Assembly: GCF_022530855.2 (NCBI RefSeq)
Contig: NZ_CP099567.1
Coordinates: forward strand, 2,604,001-2,668,000
Length of the DNA stretch: 64,000 nt
Direction of reading: 5' to 3'
Source of the DNA: Candidatus Vondammii sp. HM_W22
GTDB lineage: Bacteria; Pseudomonadota; Gammaproteobacteria; Chromatiales; Chromatiaceae
This document shows, in pieces, positions 46,288 to 56,730 of this stretch. The stretch's first letter is position 1. Each line of letters starts with the position of its first letter. Both the position numbers and the translations under genes were made by a program. The notes under the pieces are model-generated. The model searched no databases, was not told where the DNA came from, and saw only the letters and a list, made by a program, of their open reading frames with translations.

Positions 46288-46540
46288 CTTGCGGTTCCCT
46301 TTGTATTTTTTACTGGCTGGAACTTCAGAGACTATCTCTCGATAGGTTCAGAGGCAATGCTCTAAGCTACTATTATTCGTTCTATTTTGACAAATAAGTT
46401 GAGGTAGGTCATGCATTGCGTCTTTGCCTTACCGCATCTGCCAGGATATGCAGAGCAGCACAGCGTACGCAGCGGCTTTTTTGTCTTTCATACGTAGACT
46501 TCGTATTCCCGGCTCAATTGATGGTAGTTACTATGATAAG
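46288..46540. other. Upstream region of ppk2
   Basis: No clear gene. A 28-codon frame at 46410-46496 (MHCVFALPHLPGYAEQHSVR) with GAGGTAG before it is too short to judge. Confidence 0.3.
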
Positions 46541-46885
46541 GGAGCCTCTAAAAACCTTCCTAAATCAGCGATAATAGTAACCAACTCAAACAACCATTGG
46601 TAAAAGCCACGCAGCCAAGTTTTTTTGATCATCAAAACCGACTTGAACTCCTTGAGCAACTGGGAGACTCGCTGCCAAAGCTGGAAAGGACCGTAGACTA
46701 GGAGGCTTTTCGGACGTTGCTGGGCTCAGTTTATAAAAACAGTGACCCCAGTAAAGGTGGGCGTCCACCTTACGACGTGTACTGATGTTCAATGTGTTGA
46801 TCCTACAGCATTTGTCCAACCTGAACGACTCTCAAACAGAGTTCCAAATTCGGGATCGCTATAGCTTTTGTCGTTTTCCTGGGCG
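46541..46885 (+). pseudogene. IS5-family transposase, N-terminal fragment 2
   Basis: End GGGAGCCTCTAAAAACCTTC, then the same order as at 27181: a PSFFDHQ-like start, LLKQ-type stretch, FRTLLGSVYKNSDPSKGG, HLSNLNDSQTEFQIRDRYSF over several frames. Cut at about 46885 by the ISL3 copy. Confidence 0.75.
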
Positions 46886-47591
46886 GAACGGGGCTATGGA
46901 TTTACTGCAATGTTTGAGGCACTGGTGATCGACTGGTTGAAAGAGGCGTCCATCTCGGCAGTCTCCCGATTGATGGGGCTGAGTTGGAATGCCATTGATG
47001 GAATTATGCAGTGAGCGGTTAAGCGGGGACTGGCACGTAGAAAAGAGATCAGCCCAACACGTATAGGCGTTGGTGAGACGGCCCTCAAGAAACGCCATGA
47101 TTATGTAACAGTCTTATCAGGCCAGGATGCAGGTACAGTGTTACACGTGGGCAGTGACCGCAAAAAGGCGACTCTCAAAGCACATGGTACGAAAGTCTGA
47201 CAGAGGAGCAGCGAGAAGCGATAGAGAGTGTCTCTATGGATATGGCCAGCCTTTATCAATGCCATACTGGAAAGCCTGCCTAGGGCTGAAGATAAGATTG
47301 CCTTCGATAAATTCCATGTCACCAAGCACCTCGGTGAGGCGGTAGACAAGGTACACGCTGCCAAGAGCACAAAGCGCTGATGGCTGAAGGCTATGAGGAC
47401 CCTTAAAGTCAGCCAGTATGACTGGCTCTGCAACCCAGAGAACATGACGCGCAGGAAGTAGATAATAATCCGGCAGAAGGTCTCAACAGCCGAGTCAAGA
47501 TGATCAAGGTGCGTAGCAGAGGTTTCCGCAACAGAAGCGGTTTGCCAATGCAATCTATCTCCATCTTGGGGGGGCTGAATCTTTATCCTGA
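46886..47591 (+). pseudogene. ISL3-family transposase remnant, copy 2
   Basis: Plus strand: GFTAMFEALVIDWLKEASIS, VSRLMGLSWNAIDGIM then TGA (CAG expected is unclear here), RKEISPTRIGV-like, then DAGTVLHVGSDRKK, IESVSMDMASLYQCH and AEDKIAFDKFHVTKHLGEAV around the catalytic centre, and RGFRNRSGLPMQSIS / LGGLNLYPE at the end. Part of the middle is deleted. Counterpart of 18519-19346. Confidence 0.75.
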
Positions 47592-48418
47592 GGAGGGGGG
47601 TGGTTGGGCGATACTTACCCTCTCAATTGGGGGAAGAGCCGTATCTTTTACATTGGCGTTTAAGTTATAGAGACATTGGTCGTCGTTTGGGTCGTCATCA
47701 CACCACCATCTCACGTGAAGTGAAACTCAATGGTCGGCTCATGGCCTGTTACCGGGATGGGTTTGCACAAAGCGTGCGATGGTTCGATGCAAGAAACCGA
47801 GGCACACTCACAATATGATCGCATAAAAGACGCCTGCATTATGTCATCGAGCGGTTACAGGAGGATTGGTCACCGGAAACAATGGCTGGACGCCTCAAGC
47901 TGGTTCACTCTCGAAGTGCATGTCTGCCGATTAGCCCGGAAGGTATCTATCGATGGATATACGAGGATGCAGCACAAGGCGGTTCTTTGTGCCAACACCT
48001 GCTGAGCCGGCACAAAAAGCGCCGAAAATAGCAGCAATACAGGATTGGACGTGGTTTGATATACAATCATGTCAGCATCCATGATCGTTCTTTGAGTGTT
48101 GGCAACCGCCGTCGCTTTGGCCACTGGAAAGGTGATAGTGTTGAGGGAGCCAAGGGCTCAGGTGGCATTGCCACCCATGTGGAAAGAAAGAGCCGCGTAC
48201 TGGTTGCCACTAAACTGAACGACAAATCGGCAGATACTTTTTATCTGGTGACAACAACTGCCTTTAAGATCACACTGGAGAAATAGGTAAAACCTTCGCG
48301 GTTAATAACGGTAAAGAATGAGCTCGGTTCAAGAAAATTATCGACCTCGGAAATGCCTCAATTATCAGACACCCAATGAAGTCTTTCTGAATAGTACAAG
48401 TGATGCACTCACAACTTG
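47592..48418 (+). pseudogene. IS30-family transposase remnant
   Basis: LSYRDIGRRLGRHHTTISRE (helix-turn-helix), later EDWSPETMAGRLKLVH-like codons, SPEGIYRWIYEDAAQ, HVSIHDRSLSVGNRRRFGHW then KGDSVEGA, RKSRVLVATKLNDKSADTFY and a final NEVFLNSTSDALTT in other frames. Nearly the whole gene is present but with many shifts. Same family as 33266-33640. Confidence 0.8.
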
Positions 48419-48604
48419 AGTCCACCTCTTCTTGAATCGCATCTGGCTGGAGTCACTTCTGCCGTTGCGAAACCACCGGTTCCTTTGGATGGCGTGGCGA
48501 GCCTGTGACTGTGTCAATGGTTCCGATGTGGTGCATGCGGTGGCTGAGGGTTATCGTGTTGCGGAAAATATCAAAATCTTCGTGTCTATGCAGAAGGTGG
48601 AGTC
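48419..48604 (+). pseudogene. C-terminal scrap of an unknown, possibly FAD-linked protein
   Basis: Pieces LAGVTSAVAKPPVPLDGVAS and GSDVVHAVAEGYRVAENIKI with FVSMQKVES and a stop overlapping the rubrerythrin-like start. The second resembles the C-terminal GD.V.A...G..AA..I segment of FAD-dependent reductases. Too short for a firm call. Confidence 0.3.
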
Positions 48605-49094
48605 ATGAGTAAAATAAGTAGTTACGATCAATTCAAATCAAAGACAACTCTGAAAAAGACTCTGACGGTAGCCATAGAGTTTGAACGTGCCGCAAGGGAT
48701 TTCTATAGTGATCTGATACCCAAGGTGAGCAGAATATCCGTTACCTTGTAGAGGAACTTGCTGAAGAGGAGCAACAGCACTTCAACCTCTTTTCTGGCCT
48801 GTCGCAGAACCCGAATGTACTTGGTCTGGTTCAGGCTGAAGTGGCGGTTCCTGCAAGCGATCATCGGTTTTCCGACTGTATTCACCTGCCGGACCTGGGT
48901 GAAGAGCCGGATGACTATGGCAATATGCGTTGAAACGCGGGCATGCCGCCATGGAGCAGTACGCCGAGCTGGCTGAAAGCACTGAACCTGGCCCGATCAA
49001 GGATGTATTCCGTTTTCTGGCGAATGAAGAGACCAAGCACAAAAACGAGCTGGAAAAGCTTTACTATGAAGTTGTTCATAATGGTGGCGTTTAG
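48605..49094 (+). pseudogene. Rubrerythrin/ferritin-like diiron protein, two frameshifts
   Basis: ATG 48605. KKTLTVAIEFERAARDFYSD (first Glu of the diiron site), then a frameshift near 48723; in the next frame NIRYLVEELAEEEQQHFNLF (EEEQQH, the ExxH metal motif); after another shift near 48925 LKRGHAAMEQYAELAES and FLANEETKHKNELEKLYYEV (second ExxH). So both metal motifs survive in separated frames. Homologues reduce peroxide or store iron. The 3' end is natural (TAG 49092-49094). Confidence 0.75.
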
Positions 49095-49127
49095 AAACAA
49101 CCACGGTTTATCTGTGGGCGCTTTTTC

Positions 49128-50652
49128 TTAGCCCAACTGATCATCCGCTACACGGTGTTGCGGGTCTTTGATCACATTGACTTCAACCAGATTTCCCGCT
49201 TTACGCAGGAACTTGCGGCACTTGCCGCTCAGGTGGCGGATGTGGAGACGCTTCTCGGCCGCCAGATAGCGATCTGCCAGGGTATCGATCGCTTCGATGG
49301 CGGAGTGATCCATTACCTGAGAGTGTTGAAATTCCACCACGACATCGTCCGGATCGTTCTTTGGATCGAACAGCTCATGGAAGTTGTTCACCGAAGCAAA
49401 AAACAGCGGGCCATGCAGTTCATAGATCTTGGAGTCGAGCTTGCCTTCGTAAGTCACCACATTGATATGTTTGGCGTGCTCCCAGGCAAATACCAATGTG
49501 GAGACGATAATCCCGACCGCCACAGCGATTGCCAGATCGGTAGCCACAGTCACGCCTGAGACCAGCACTAGCACAAATGCATCGGAGCGGGGGATTTTGC
49601 CGATGATGCGGAAACTGGACCACTCAAAAGTGCCTATCACCACCATAAACATCACCCCAGTGAGGGCAGCCATGGGGATTATCTCGATCAGATCGGAAGC
49701 GAACAGGATAAACATCAGCAGAAACAGTGCTGCTGAGATACCGGACAAACGCCCGCGGCCGCCGGAATTTACATTAATCATGCTCTGGCCGATCATGGAG
49801 CAGCCACCCATACCGCCGAAGAGGCCGGTCACGCCATTGGCCAGCCCCTGAGCGATGCACTCTTTGTTGCCGCGGCCTCGGGTCTTGGTAATCTCGTCGA
49901 TCAAGCTCAGAGTCAGCAAGGACTCGATCAGACCGATCGCGGCCAATATCACAGAATAGGGAAGGATGATCTGAAGGGTTTCCCATGTCAGCGGGACTGA
50001 GGGGATATGAAATTCGGGAAAGCCACCAGCGATAGAGGCTGTATCGCCCACAGTGCGACTCTCCATGCCAAAGAGGATCACCAACAGGCTAATCGTGATA
50101 ATAGCAACCAGGGAGGAGGGTATGGTTTTGGTCAGTTTCGGCAAAAAACGGATAATTACCATGGTCAATAGCGCCAGTCCCAGCATGATGTAGAGTGGGT
50201 TGCCATCTAACCAATGTTTTTCACCGGCCGCATCCAGTGTCTGAAATGTCTGCATCTGGGCCAGAAAGATTACAATGGCTAAGCCGTTGACGAAACCCAG
50301 CATTACCGGGTGGGGAACCATACGGATAAATTTACCCAGCCTCATCGCACCAATCAGAATCTGTATCAGCCCCATCAGTACCACGGTTGCAAACAAATAC
50401 TCCACTCCATGCTCGGCAACCAGTGCCACCATCACTACGGCAAGCGCACCGGTTGCCCCTGAAATCATCCCTGGACGTCCGCCAAGAGTGGCGGTTATTA
50501 ATCCCACCATGATAGAGCCCAACCAAAGGGTCTACACCCGCAACAAACGCAAAAGCGATCGCCTCCGGAACCAGCGCAAGCGCAACGGTCAAACCGGAGA
50601 GAATATCATTTTTGGGACAACCCCGCTCAGTACATTCGAAGTTGAAAAGCAT
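49128..50652 (-). pseudogene. SulP-family anion transporter with STAS domain, 5' frameshift
   Basis: Start near 50652 ([20 protein letters not shown] then [12 protein letters not shown], the SulP entry motif). A deletion of about 8-11 bp near 50520 shifts the frame; the rest (49128-50522, 464 codons) is fully open: [60 protein letters not shown], and a C-terminal STAS domain (VVVEFQHSQVMDHSAIEAID). About ten membrane segments. SulP proteins move sulfate, bicarbonate or other anions. One event from intact, so recent decay or an assembly error. Confidence 0.85.
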
Positions 50653-50847
50653 GGACTGCCTCTGATGATTGGCATCAAAAAAATAGCGCAGTCTAGTAGA
50701 TTAGTAACTCCTAATATACTGCTAATTGAGATTTGCTCTAAATAACCTTATGAGAGCAGAGGTCGGAGAAAGCAACAGTGCATAGTAAGTTGCAAGAGAC
50801 AGTATACTTCCCTTGGCTAAGCATGCCAGCACTGGAATACCCGAAGA

Positions 50848-51063
50848 ATGAAACCCTATTCAGAATCCTGCGATCAAAACAAAGCGCCCATTCTTGCTGT
50901 TATCCAATCCCTGTTCAGGGATTGCCACAGTGTACTTGAGATTGGTAACGGGACGGATCAGCATGCGGTCTGTTTTGCTGAAAATATGCCGCATCTGATT
51001 TGGCACACCAGTGAGAGCAATGCCGGCGAACAATTGCATCCTATGCTGGCAGAAAAGCGCTGA
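50848..51063 (+). pseudogene. DUF938 methyltransferase-like protein, N-terminal part only
   Basis: 71 codons: MKPYSESCDQNKAPILAVIQ then SVLEIGNGTDQHAVCFAENM and LIWHTSE. DUF938 proteins start with this pattern and have a SAM loop VLEIGSGTGQHA; here a Gly of that loop is Asp (NGTDQH). The family is about 200 residues, so two thirds are missing. Three bases before the AEC permease gene. The 190 bp before it show no gene. Confidence 0.7.
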
Positions 51064-51066
51064 TTG

Positions 51067-51992
51067 ATGGAACAACAACTGATTTTTGCCTTGGGCGTTA
51101 CCGGCCCGATCATGGTTATCCTGTTTCTGGGGTTGGTGTTCCGTCTGATCGGGTTGATTAATGAGCAGTTTGTGCTGGTTGGAAACAAGATTGTTTTCAA
51201 TGTAACACTGCCGTGCATGCTGTTTTTTTAAGCATAGCCACCCGGCCATTGGGTAAGACGCTCGACCTCTCGCTGGTGCTGTTTGGCGCAGTCTGTACGC
51301 TGTTGGTTGTTTTCGGCCTCTCTTTTTCCTCCTCTCTCTTTCTTTGTAAAAGGTGAAAAGCGCGGGGTTTTCATACAAGGCTCATTTCGTGGAAATATGG
51401 GCATCGTTGGTTTAGCCCTGGTGCTGAATGCCTATGGACCAGGGATGCTTTCGAAGGCTGGAGTATATCTCTCTATTTTGGTCGTCTTATACAACCTCCT
51501 TCAATCGGGGCGCTGCACTCCAGGCACCACTCTTATGTCGGATCCATCGTTAAGAATCCTCTTATCATTGCAGTTGTTCTTGGCGCGGCCTGGTCGGGTA
51601 TTGATCTTCAACTGCCACTGTTTATGGAGAAGACAGGGCGTTATTTTTCTCAAATGACGCTGCCTCTTGCGCTGCTCTGCATCGGTGGGATTCTGCGCTG
51701 GGAGAGCTTCAAGACCAATCATCAGGATGTACTCTGGGCGACCCTGTTCAAGCTGTTGTTTATTCCCCTGTTGACCACCGGTGCAGCCATTGTCTGGGGT
51801 TTCAGAGGGGCAGATCTGGGTCTATTTTTTCTGATGATGTCAGCACCGACGGCAGCGGCCAGTTATGTGATGGCAAGAGAGATGACCCGGCATGGTGATA
51901 TGGCGGCAGAAATTGTTGCCATGACTACGGCGGTAAGTCCATTAACCGTCACTGTCGGGTTGGTGATTCTTAAAAACTACAGTTTTATCTAA
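51067..51992 (+). pseudogene. AEC-family permease (auxin efflux carrier type), frameshifted
   Basis: ATG 51067: IFALGVTGPIMVILFLGLVF then FVLVGNKIVFNVTLPCMLFF, then a stop caused by one extra or missing T in a run at 51225-51231. Later frames: LVLFGAVCTLLVVFGL, GSFRGNMGIVGLALVLNAYG (the family's NxGxxGxAL motif), LIIAVVLGAAWSG, and an open C-terminal part 51624-51992 (MTLPLALLCIGGILRWESFK, LFFLMMSAPTAAASYVMARE). About ten helices. Three or four shifts. Substrate unknown. Confidence 0.8.
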
Positions 51993-52024
51993 GGGAGCCT
52001 CTGATCAATTCTGGATTGGATGGT
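51993..52024. repeat. Solo end of the MITE-like element
   Basis: GGAGCCTCTGATCAATTCTG and the following TGGATTGGATGG match the right end (reverse strand) of the 159-bp unit at 14416 and 22137. The other end is absent. The following 220 bp, up to the TlpA-like gene, hold nothing I recognise. Confidence 0.6.
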
Positions 52025-52243
52025 TGTATCTATCCGGTTGATTACCTATAAGCCATGAGTTTTTTCCCTGGAGGTTTAGGCTAGTATAGGTGAATAGTGC
52101 TTGGCTGAGAGCCTTGTTATATAGCGCTATTTCAGGACCCTGTAGCTATCTCGATAATCCTTGTAATCTATAATAAATATAGTGAGATATACCATGATGT
52201 CTAGCCTTCCAACCATCAGTGCTTATATCGGGGCGGATCAGTT

Positions 52244-53568
52244 TTGATACTGTTCGGTGCTATGCCGACAAAGCCGGGCAGAGAGTGCCTGCCGCTCTTT
52301 TCAACGCGGTTGTTTCTGATAATCAGCGTGCTGCTCCTAGCGGTTAATGCTTTGCCTGCGGTGGCGGAAGATTTCTCGCTGGTCGATGCTCAGGAGAATG
52401 AGATCAATGTAGAGGTGATGCCCGCAGATGGGAATTTCCTCGTTATATGGTTAGTCGACCATGAGGAAGAACGCCTGCCCTTTGAGACGATGCTGTGGGC
52501 AATCAACTGCAGCGGCGTGAGATCTGACGAATTGATCTGCTGGCGGATTATTTTATTCCACGCAGCAGTGAGAATGTGCGCACCTTGTCTGGAGATGGCG
52601 TTGCAGCGCTGCTCGATGCCGCTCATCTTCACAATTCAAAACAGATTATTCTTGCTGCATATGACAGAATGCCCCTGCCTCTGCTGCGTGGGGTACGTCA
52701 ATGGCAGCGCGGTGCCTTGGAGCACTCTAGGCTGGCTGGAGCCGTGCTTCTTTACCCCAATCTGTTTGGTCCTCCGCTAATCGCAGGGCAACAGCCTGAA
52801 TTGGATCCGATTGTTCGCTCCACCAATATTCCTGTCGCGGTATATCAGCCTGCTCTGGGGCCGCACCGCTACCTGAGTGAGTTAATGATCGCCTTGTGGA
52901 CGGGAGATTCGCCGGCGTTTTCATATATTGTGCCTAGTGTGAGAGACTGGTTTTTCATGCATGAGTCAGATACTGATCCTGCAGAGATCACAGCAGCCAA
53001 TGCGGTGCCGGCTAATCTGCAAAGGTTATTCCTGTTGTTGGATGGCTTGCCCAAACCGCTAGAACCGGCAGAACTGACTGACCAGAAGCCTCCTTCAGCA
53101 CCTGTTCGCGGTTTGATCCCCTATGGATCTGAAATGTCTGCGCCTCTGTTCGATCTTGCGAATACAGCGGATAAAAGGATACGTCTGGAGGATTACCGGG
53201 GCCGAGTGACCCTGGTGAATTTCTGGGCGACCTAGTGTCCGCCGTGTGTCGAAGAGGTGCCATCACTCAACCGGTTGGCTAGCCTGTATAGCGATAAAGA
53301 GTTCAGTGTGGTATCGATCGATTTCCAAGAGTCAGAGAAGGTGATTCGTGATTTTGCAGATGAAATCTCCGTGGGATTCCCCATTCTGCTTGACCTCGAT
53401 GGACGTGTTGCCATGGGTTGGAACGTGTTCAGTTTCCCCAGTTCGTTCATCTTGGACAGACAGGGGAACATCCGCTACTCAATCAATCGGGCCATAGAGT
53501 GGAATGCGCCGGAGGTGTTTGCCATTATTGACGGGCTTCTAAAAGCAGATAAAGAGAATAAACCATAG
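52244..53568 (+). pseudogene. Secreted TlpA-like thioredoxin with a large N-terminal domain, two TGG-to-stop changes
   Basis: Signal peptide (RLFLIISVLLLAVNALPAVA), then an N-terminal domain of about 270 residues: VMPADGNFLVIWLVDHEEER, after a shift near 52515 RIDLLADYFIPRSSENVRTL, AAHLHNSKQIILAAYDRMPL, GAVLLYPNLFGPPLIAGQQP, IPVAVYQPALGP. This looks like a hydrolase-type alpha/beta fold but lacks a clear nucleophile motif. The C-terminal domain is a TlpA thioredoxin: APLFDLANTADKRIRLEDYR, VTLVNFWAT then TAG then CPPCVEEVPSLNRLA, FPSSFILDRQGNIRYSINRA. The TAG at 53233-53235 is where W of WCPPC is expected; a TGA at about 52528 also replaces a likely W. Probably dead. Confidence 0.75.
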
Positions 53569-54249
53569 CGCTCTCATTTCTGTGATTGCTGCTATGTTGA
53601 ATAGTGCCAGCCGAGCCTGTAAAGTTTTCTGTGTAACTGCCCGGGTTAAATATATTCCGCTAAGCGTTCTACGAACTCAGTCATAAATCTATTCAGTGCT
53701 AGTTTCCAATGACGGATCGGCATTGTCCACTTTTTCGATACGGCCTGGATTGCCAGATAGATTACCTTCTTTGCCGAGTCATCGGTTGGAAACAACTTCC
53801 GCTTTTTGATCACTTTGCGAATGACGCTGTTCAGTGACTCAGTGGCGTTGGTCGTGTAGATCACCTTTCGTATGTCCTCCGGGTAGTTGAACAGCGTGTT
53901 GAGATTCTACCAATGGGCACTCCAGGAGCGGCTCATCCGGGGGTGTTTGTTGTCCCATCGGTCAGAGAATTTATCCAGCGCCAATAAGGCTTCTTCCTCG
54001 GTGATGGACTGGTAAATCTTTTTCAAATCAGCCGTGACAGGCTTGTAGTCTTTCCAAGGCACGTACTTCATCAAGTTCCGTACCATATGCACGATACAGA
54101 GCTGGATCTGGGTATCCGGAAAGGCCGTGTTGATGGCATCAGGAAAGCCTTTTAAGCCTTCGACACAGGTAATCAAAATATCCTTCACACCGCGGTTTTG
54201 AAGCTCTGTCAACACGTTCAGCCTGAATTTGGCCCCCTCATTCTCCGAT

Positions 54250-55610
54250 GAGCTATGGTCAAATCTGGTGTATAAGCCATCAATCAGCTTCCTGTTCAAC
54301 TCGGATCCCATCTTTAAATTGCACACCTTCAATTACATCGGCGAGCAGTTGATAGCCTCTTAAGCGGTGCCATCTTTTTTGTGCAGTGTGCATCAACTTA
54401 AATGCCATGGCCAACGTCGTTAATCGACTACCGCAGTTCTTTGTTCTCGTGGTTCTAAGCCGCACTGTGGCAAACACCGATTCAATCGGGTTGCTGGTTC
54501 GTATATGCCCCCAGTGTTCCGCAGGAAAATCATAAAAAGTCAGCATCTTGTCTCGGTCTTTTTGTAAGCAATGCATCGCTTTCGGGTACTTAGCCTCATA
54601 TTTTCGCAAGCATAAATCAAAGGCTTTTTCGGCATGGGTTCGAGAGTCAGACATCCAAATATCATGCAGATCCTCTTTGACTTTAGGCTGTATCGCCCTA
54701 GGCACTTTGTTGAGCACATTGGCGGTCTTATGCACCCAACAACGCTGGTGCTTCGTCGTTGGCCAATACTTGGTAATGGCCTTCCAGAAGCCTAGTGCAC
54801 CGTCACCAACGGCCACCTCTGGCGGCACCGTAAAACCTTGTTCTGTGAGCTGCTCTAACAACTCTAACCAGCTCGCTTCTGACTCACGGTAGCCATCCGT
54901 AAGCCCAATGACTTCCTTGCGACCTGTGCTGTCGGAACCCATGATCACTAGCAAGCAAAGCTTGTCGTCTTGCCTTACGTTGCAATAAACACCGTCGGCC
55001 CAAATGTACACATAGCGCCGCTTTGATAAATCGCGCTTACGCCACCGACCATATTCGCTTTCCCAAGTTTGCTTGAGGCGGCTTATGGTATTGGAGGACA
55101 AACCTTTGGCATCAGCGCCAAGCAAACCTGCCAGTGCGTCCCTGAAGTCGCCTGTAGAGATGCCTTTCAAGTACAACCAGGGCAGCAGCTCTTCAATGGT
55201 CTTCGCTCGCTTCAAGTACGGTGGCACCAAACCGCTGTTGAACTTGATGCCTTGCCCGGTACGATCTCTTAACTTTGGGAACCTTGACCCCAACATCACC
55301 AAGCCCTGTTTGGATCATACGTTCCGGCAGGTGCTCATTGCGCACAACACCTTGTAAGCCTGATTCTCTCAGCAACCCTTGGTATTGTGCTAACAGGGTG
55401 GCGACTTCCGCCTCTATGGCTTGGGCTAATAGTTGCTGGGCTCCGGTATGTAAAAGCTCAGAAAGGACATCTCGCGCTGGCCTATTCAGCCCGACAATAT
55501 TATCATTCTTCATGTAGCATACTCTTGTTGGTTGGTGATCGGCTAGGATCTTTTCCTTCCAACAGGATATGCTGCTTTAATTCCTCATACACCAGAAATG
55601 ACTATACCTC
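54250..55610 (-). mobile_element. IS256-family element (group 2b), with 9-bp target duplication
   Basis: 1361 bp. Ends GAGCTATGGTCAAATCTGGT at 54250 and GAGGTATAGTCATTTCTGGT (reverse strand) at 55610. TTCTCCGAT stands directly on both sides (54241-54249 and 55611-55619). The target is the group 1 IS256 copy 3. The ends resemble those of the group 2 element at 30841-32209, but the protein is clearly different, so it is a related but separate IS. Confidence 0.92.
54280..55513 (-). pseudogene. IS256-family transposase (group 2b), one frameshift
   Basis: Start ATG 55511-55513: IVGLNRPARDVLSELLHTGA, LLRESGLQGVVRNEHLPERM, LGDVGVKVPKV; then one extra A near 55265. The remaining 330 codons are open: FNSGLVPPYLKRAKTIEELL, SKRRYVYIWADGVYCNVRQD (first Asp), EVAVGDGALGFWKAITKYWP (second Asp), HIRTSNPIESVFATVRLRTT (Glu), VIEGVQFKDGIR. 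One base from intact; in some IS a shift here could be programmed, but there is no slippery string typical of that. Confidence 0.85.
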
Positions 55611-56301
55611 TTCTCCGATAGCCACATCCCTAATAATTCCTTGTGGCCTTCCAGGTTAACGCCCAGAGCGAGATAAATCGCTTTATTGATCACTTTCTTG
55701 TCTTGCCGGATTTTAACGACAATGCTGTCCAGATAAACAATAGGCTAAATTGCATCCAGGGGGCGAGATTGCCATTCAACAACCTGTTCGATAACTGCAT
55801 CAGTGACTTTGGATATGAGTGTGGCAGAGACATCGGCCCCATACATCTCCTTGAATATCGTGACGATTTCGCGGGTTGTCATACCTTGGGCATACAAGAA
55901 GAGGATCTTGTCATCCATTGAGGTAAATCGACGCTGGTGCTTCTTAACTAGCTGAGGTTCAAAGCTGCCCGCTCTATCTCGCGGGGTATCCAGTTCAAAC
56001 TGGCCATCTTCCGTTTGTAAGGTCTTGCTGGTAGTGCCGTTGCGGCTATTACTCGCTTCGGATTATTGATGCTTGGCAAAGCCAAGATGATCAGCCAGTT
56101 CAGCATTGAGTGCTGCCTCGACCGTGATCCTGGTCAGCATTTGCCGAAACTCGTTGAGATCTTCTTCAGTTTTGATGTTTTTAGCGGCCGCCTGGGCTAT
56201 CGCCTGGAGCTCTTTCTTGTCGATTATCTGCCTATCCTCTCCCTTGTTTGGGTTTAATGATAGACAGTTACACAGAATTCAGGACAGTCTCACGCTTAGG
56301 A

Positions 56302-56730
56302 TCATCCTTTAGGCAGTTGGCCAAATTTCCTGCGGCCTTCCTCTATACGTCTTACCCGTTTGGCACGCTTCGTATTTGCCTTCTCCTGTTCCATCTCTCC
56401 CAGGCTCTTGCCTGCCTCGGCCATCTCACGGGCATAACAGGCATCTTCCTCGCGGGCCATTTCGTTGACACGGGCAACGGCGGCGACGGCACGCTTGGCT
56501 TTCTCCCAGACGTCTAGGCCCTCTGAATGTCGGTTGGGAGATCGTCGTAACGATGGAATATTGCCCAGCCACCCTGTACTTTCCTCTCGCTTAGCGATGG
56601 GCCAAGAGGCTTCGGGTTGGCGCTTTTTGTTACCCTTGATACCGTTTGATGCGCGGTATTGAATCGCCTGCCTAGTTTTGCCCATCGCCTCGGCGATCTG
56701 CTGATGGCTATAGAGGCGTTCCTCGCTCAT
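56302..56730 (-). CDS. Phage- or plasmid-type DNA-binding protein, Mu-like HTH start
   Basis: 142 residues. N-terminal EERLYSHQQIAEAMGKTRQA IQYRAS (a helix-turn-helix of the Mu-transposase/repressor kind), a linker with WPIAKREESTGWLGNIPSLR, and a long basic, charged helix (AVARVNEMAREEDACYAREM ... TKRAKRVRRIEEGRRKFGQL). It overlaps the upstream 59-residue gene by 4 bp (ATGA). It could be the N-terminal part of a Mu-like early gene or an independent regulator. Next to the IS256 end at 56291. Confidence 0.4.
   Translation of the reverse strand: MSEERLYSHQQIAEAMGKTRQAIQYRASNGIKGNKKRQPEASWPIAKREESTGWLGNIPSLRRSPNRHSEGLDVWEKAKRAVAAVARVNEMAREEDACYAREMAEAGKSLGEMEQEKANTKRAKRVRRIEEGRRKFGQLPKG

Larger units (their letters stand above)
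53613..56291 (-). mobile_element. IS256-family element (group 1), copy 3, split by a group 2 IS256 element
   Basis: Outer ends GAGCCTGTAAAGTTTTCTGT at 53613 and GAGACTGTCCTGAATTCTGT (reverse strand) at 56291. The transposase lies in two parts: 53646-54249 (C-terminal; TTNATESLNSVIRKVIKKRK, IVHMVRNLMKYVPWKDYKPV) and 55611-56230 (N-terminal; MKEMYGADVSATLIS region, YLDSIVVKIRQDKK). Stops include TAA for Gln in the KHQ*SEAS segment and TAG for Tyr before PIVYLD. Dead. Confidence 0.88.

Noticed and set aside
4663-53568. Stop codon reassignment or programmed read-through to explain in-frame TAG, TAA and TGA codons
   Set aside because: All three stop codons occur in place of different amino acids (Gln, Arg, Trp, Ser, Tyr), mostly in IS copies and genes that also carry frameshifts, while intact genes use normal stops. 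Simple decay explains it.
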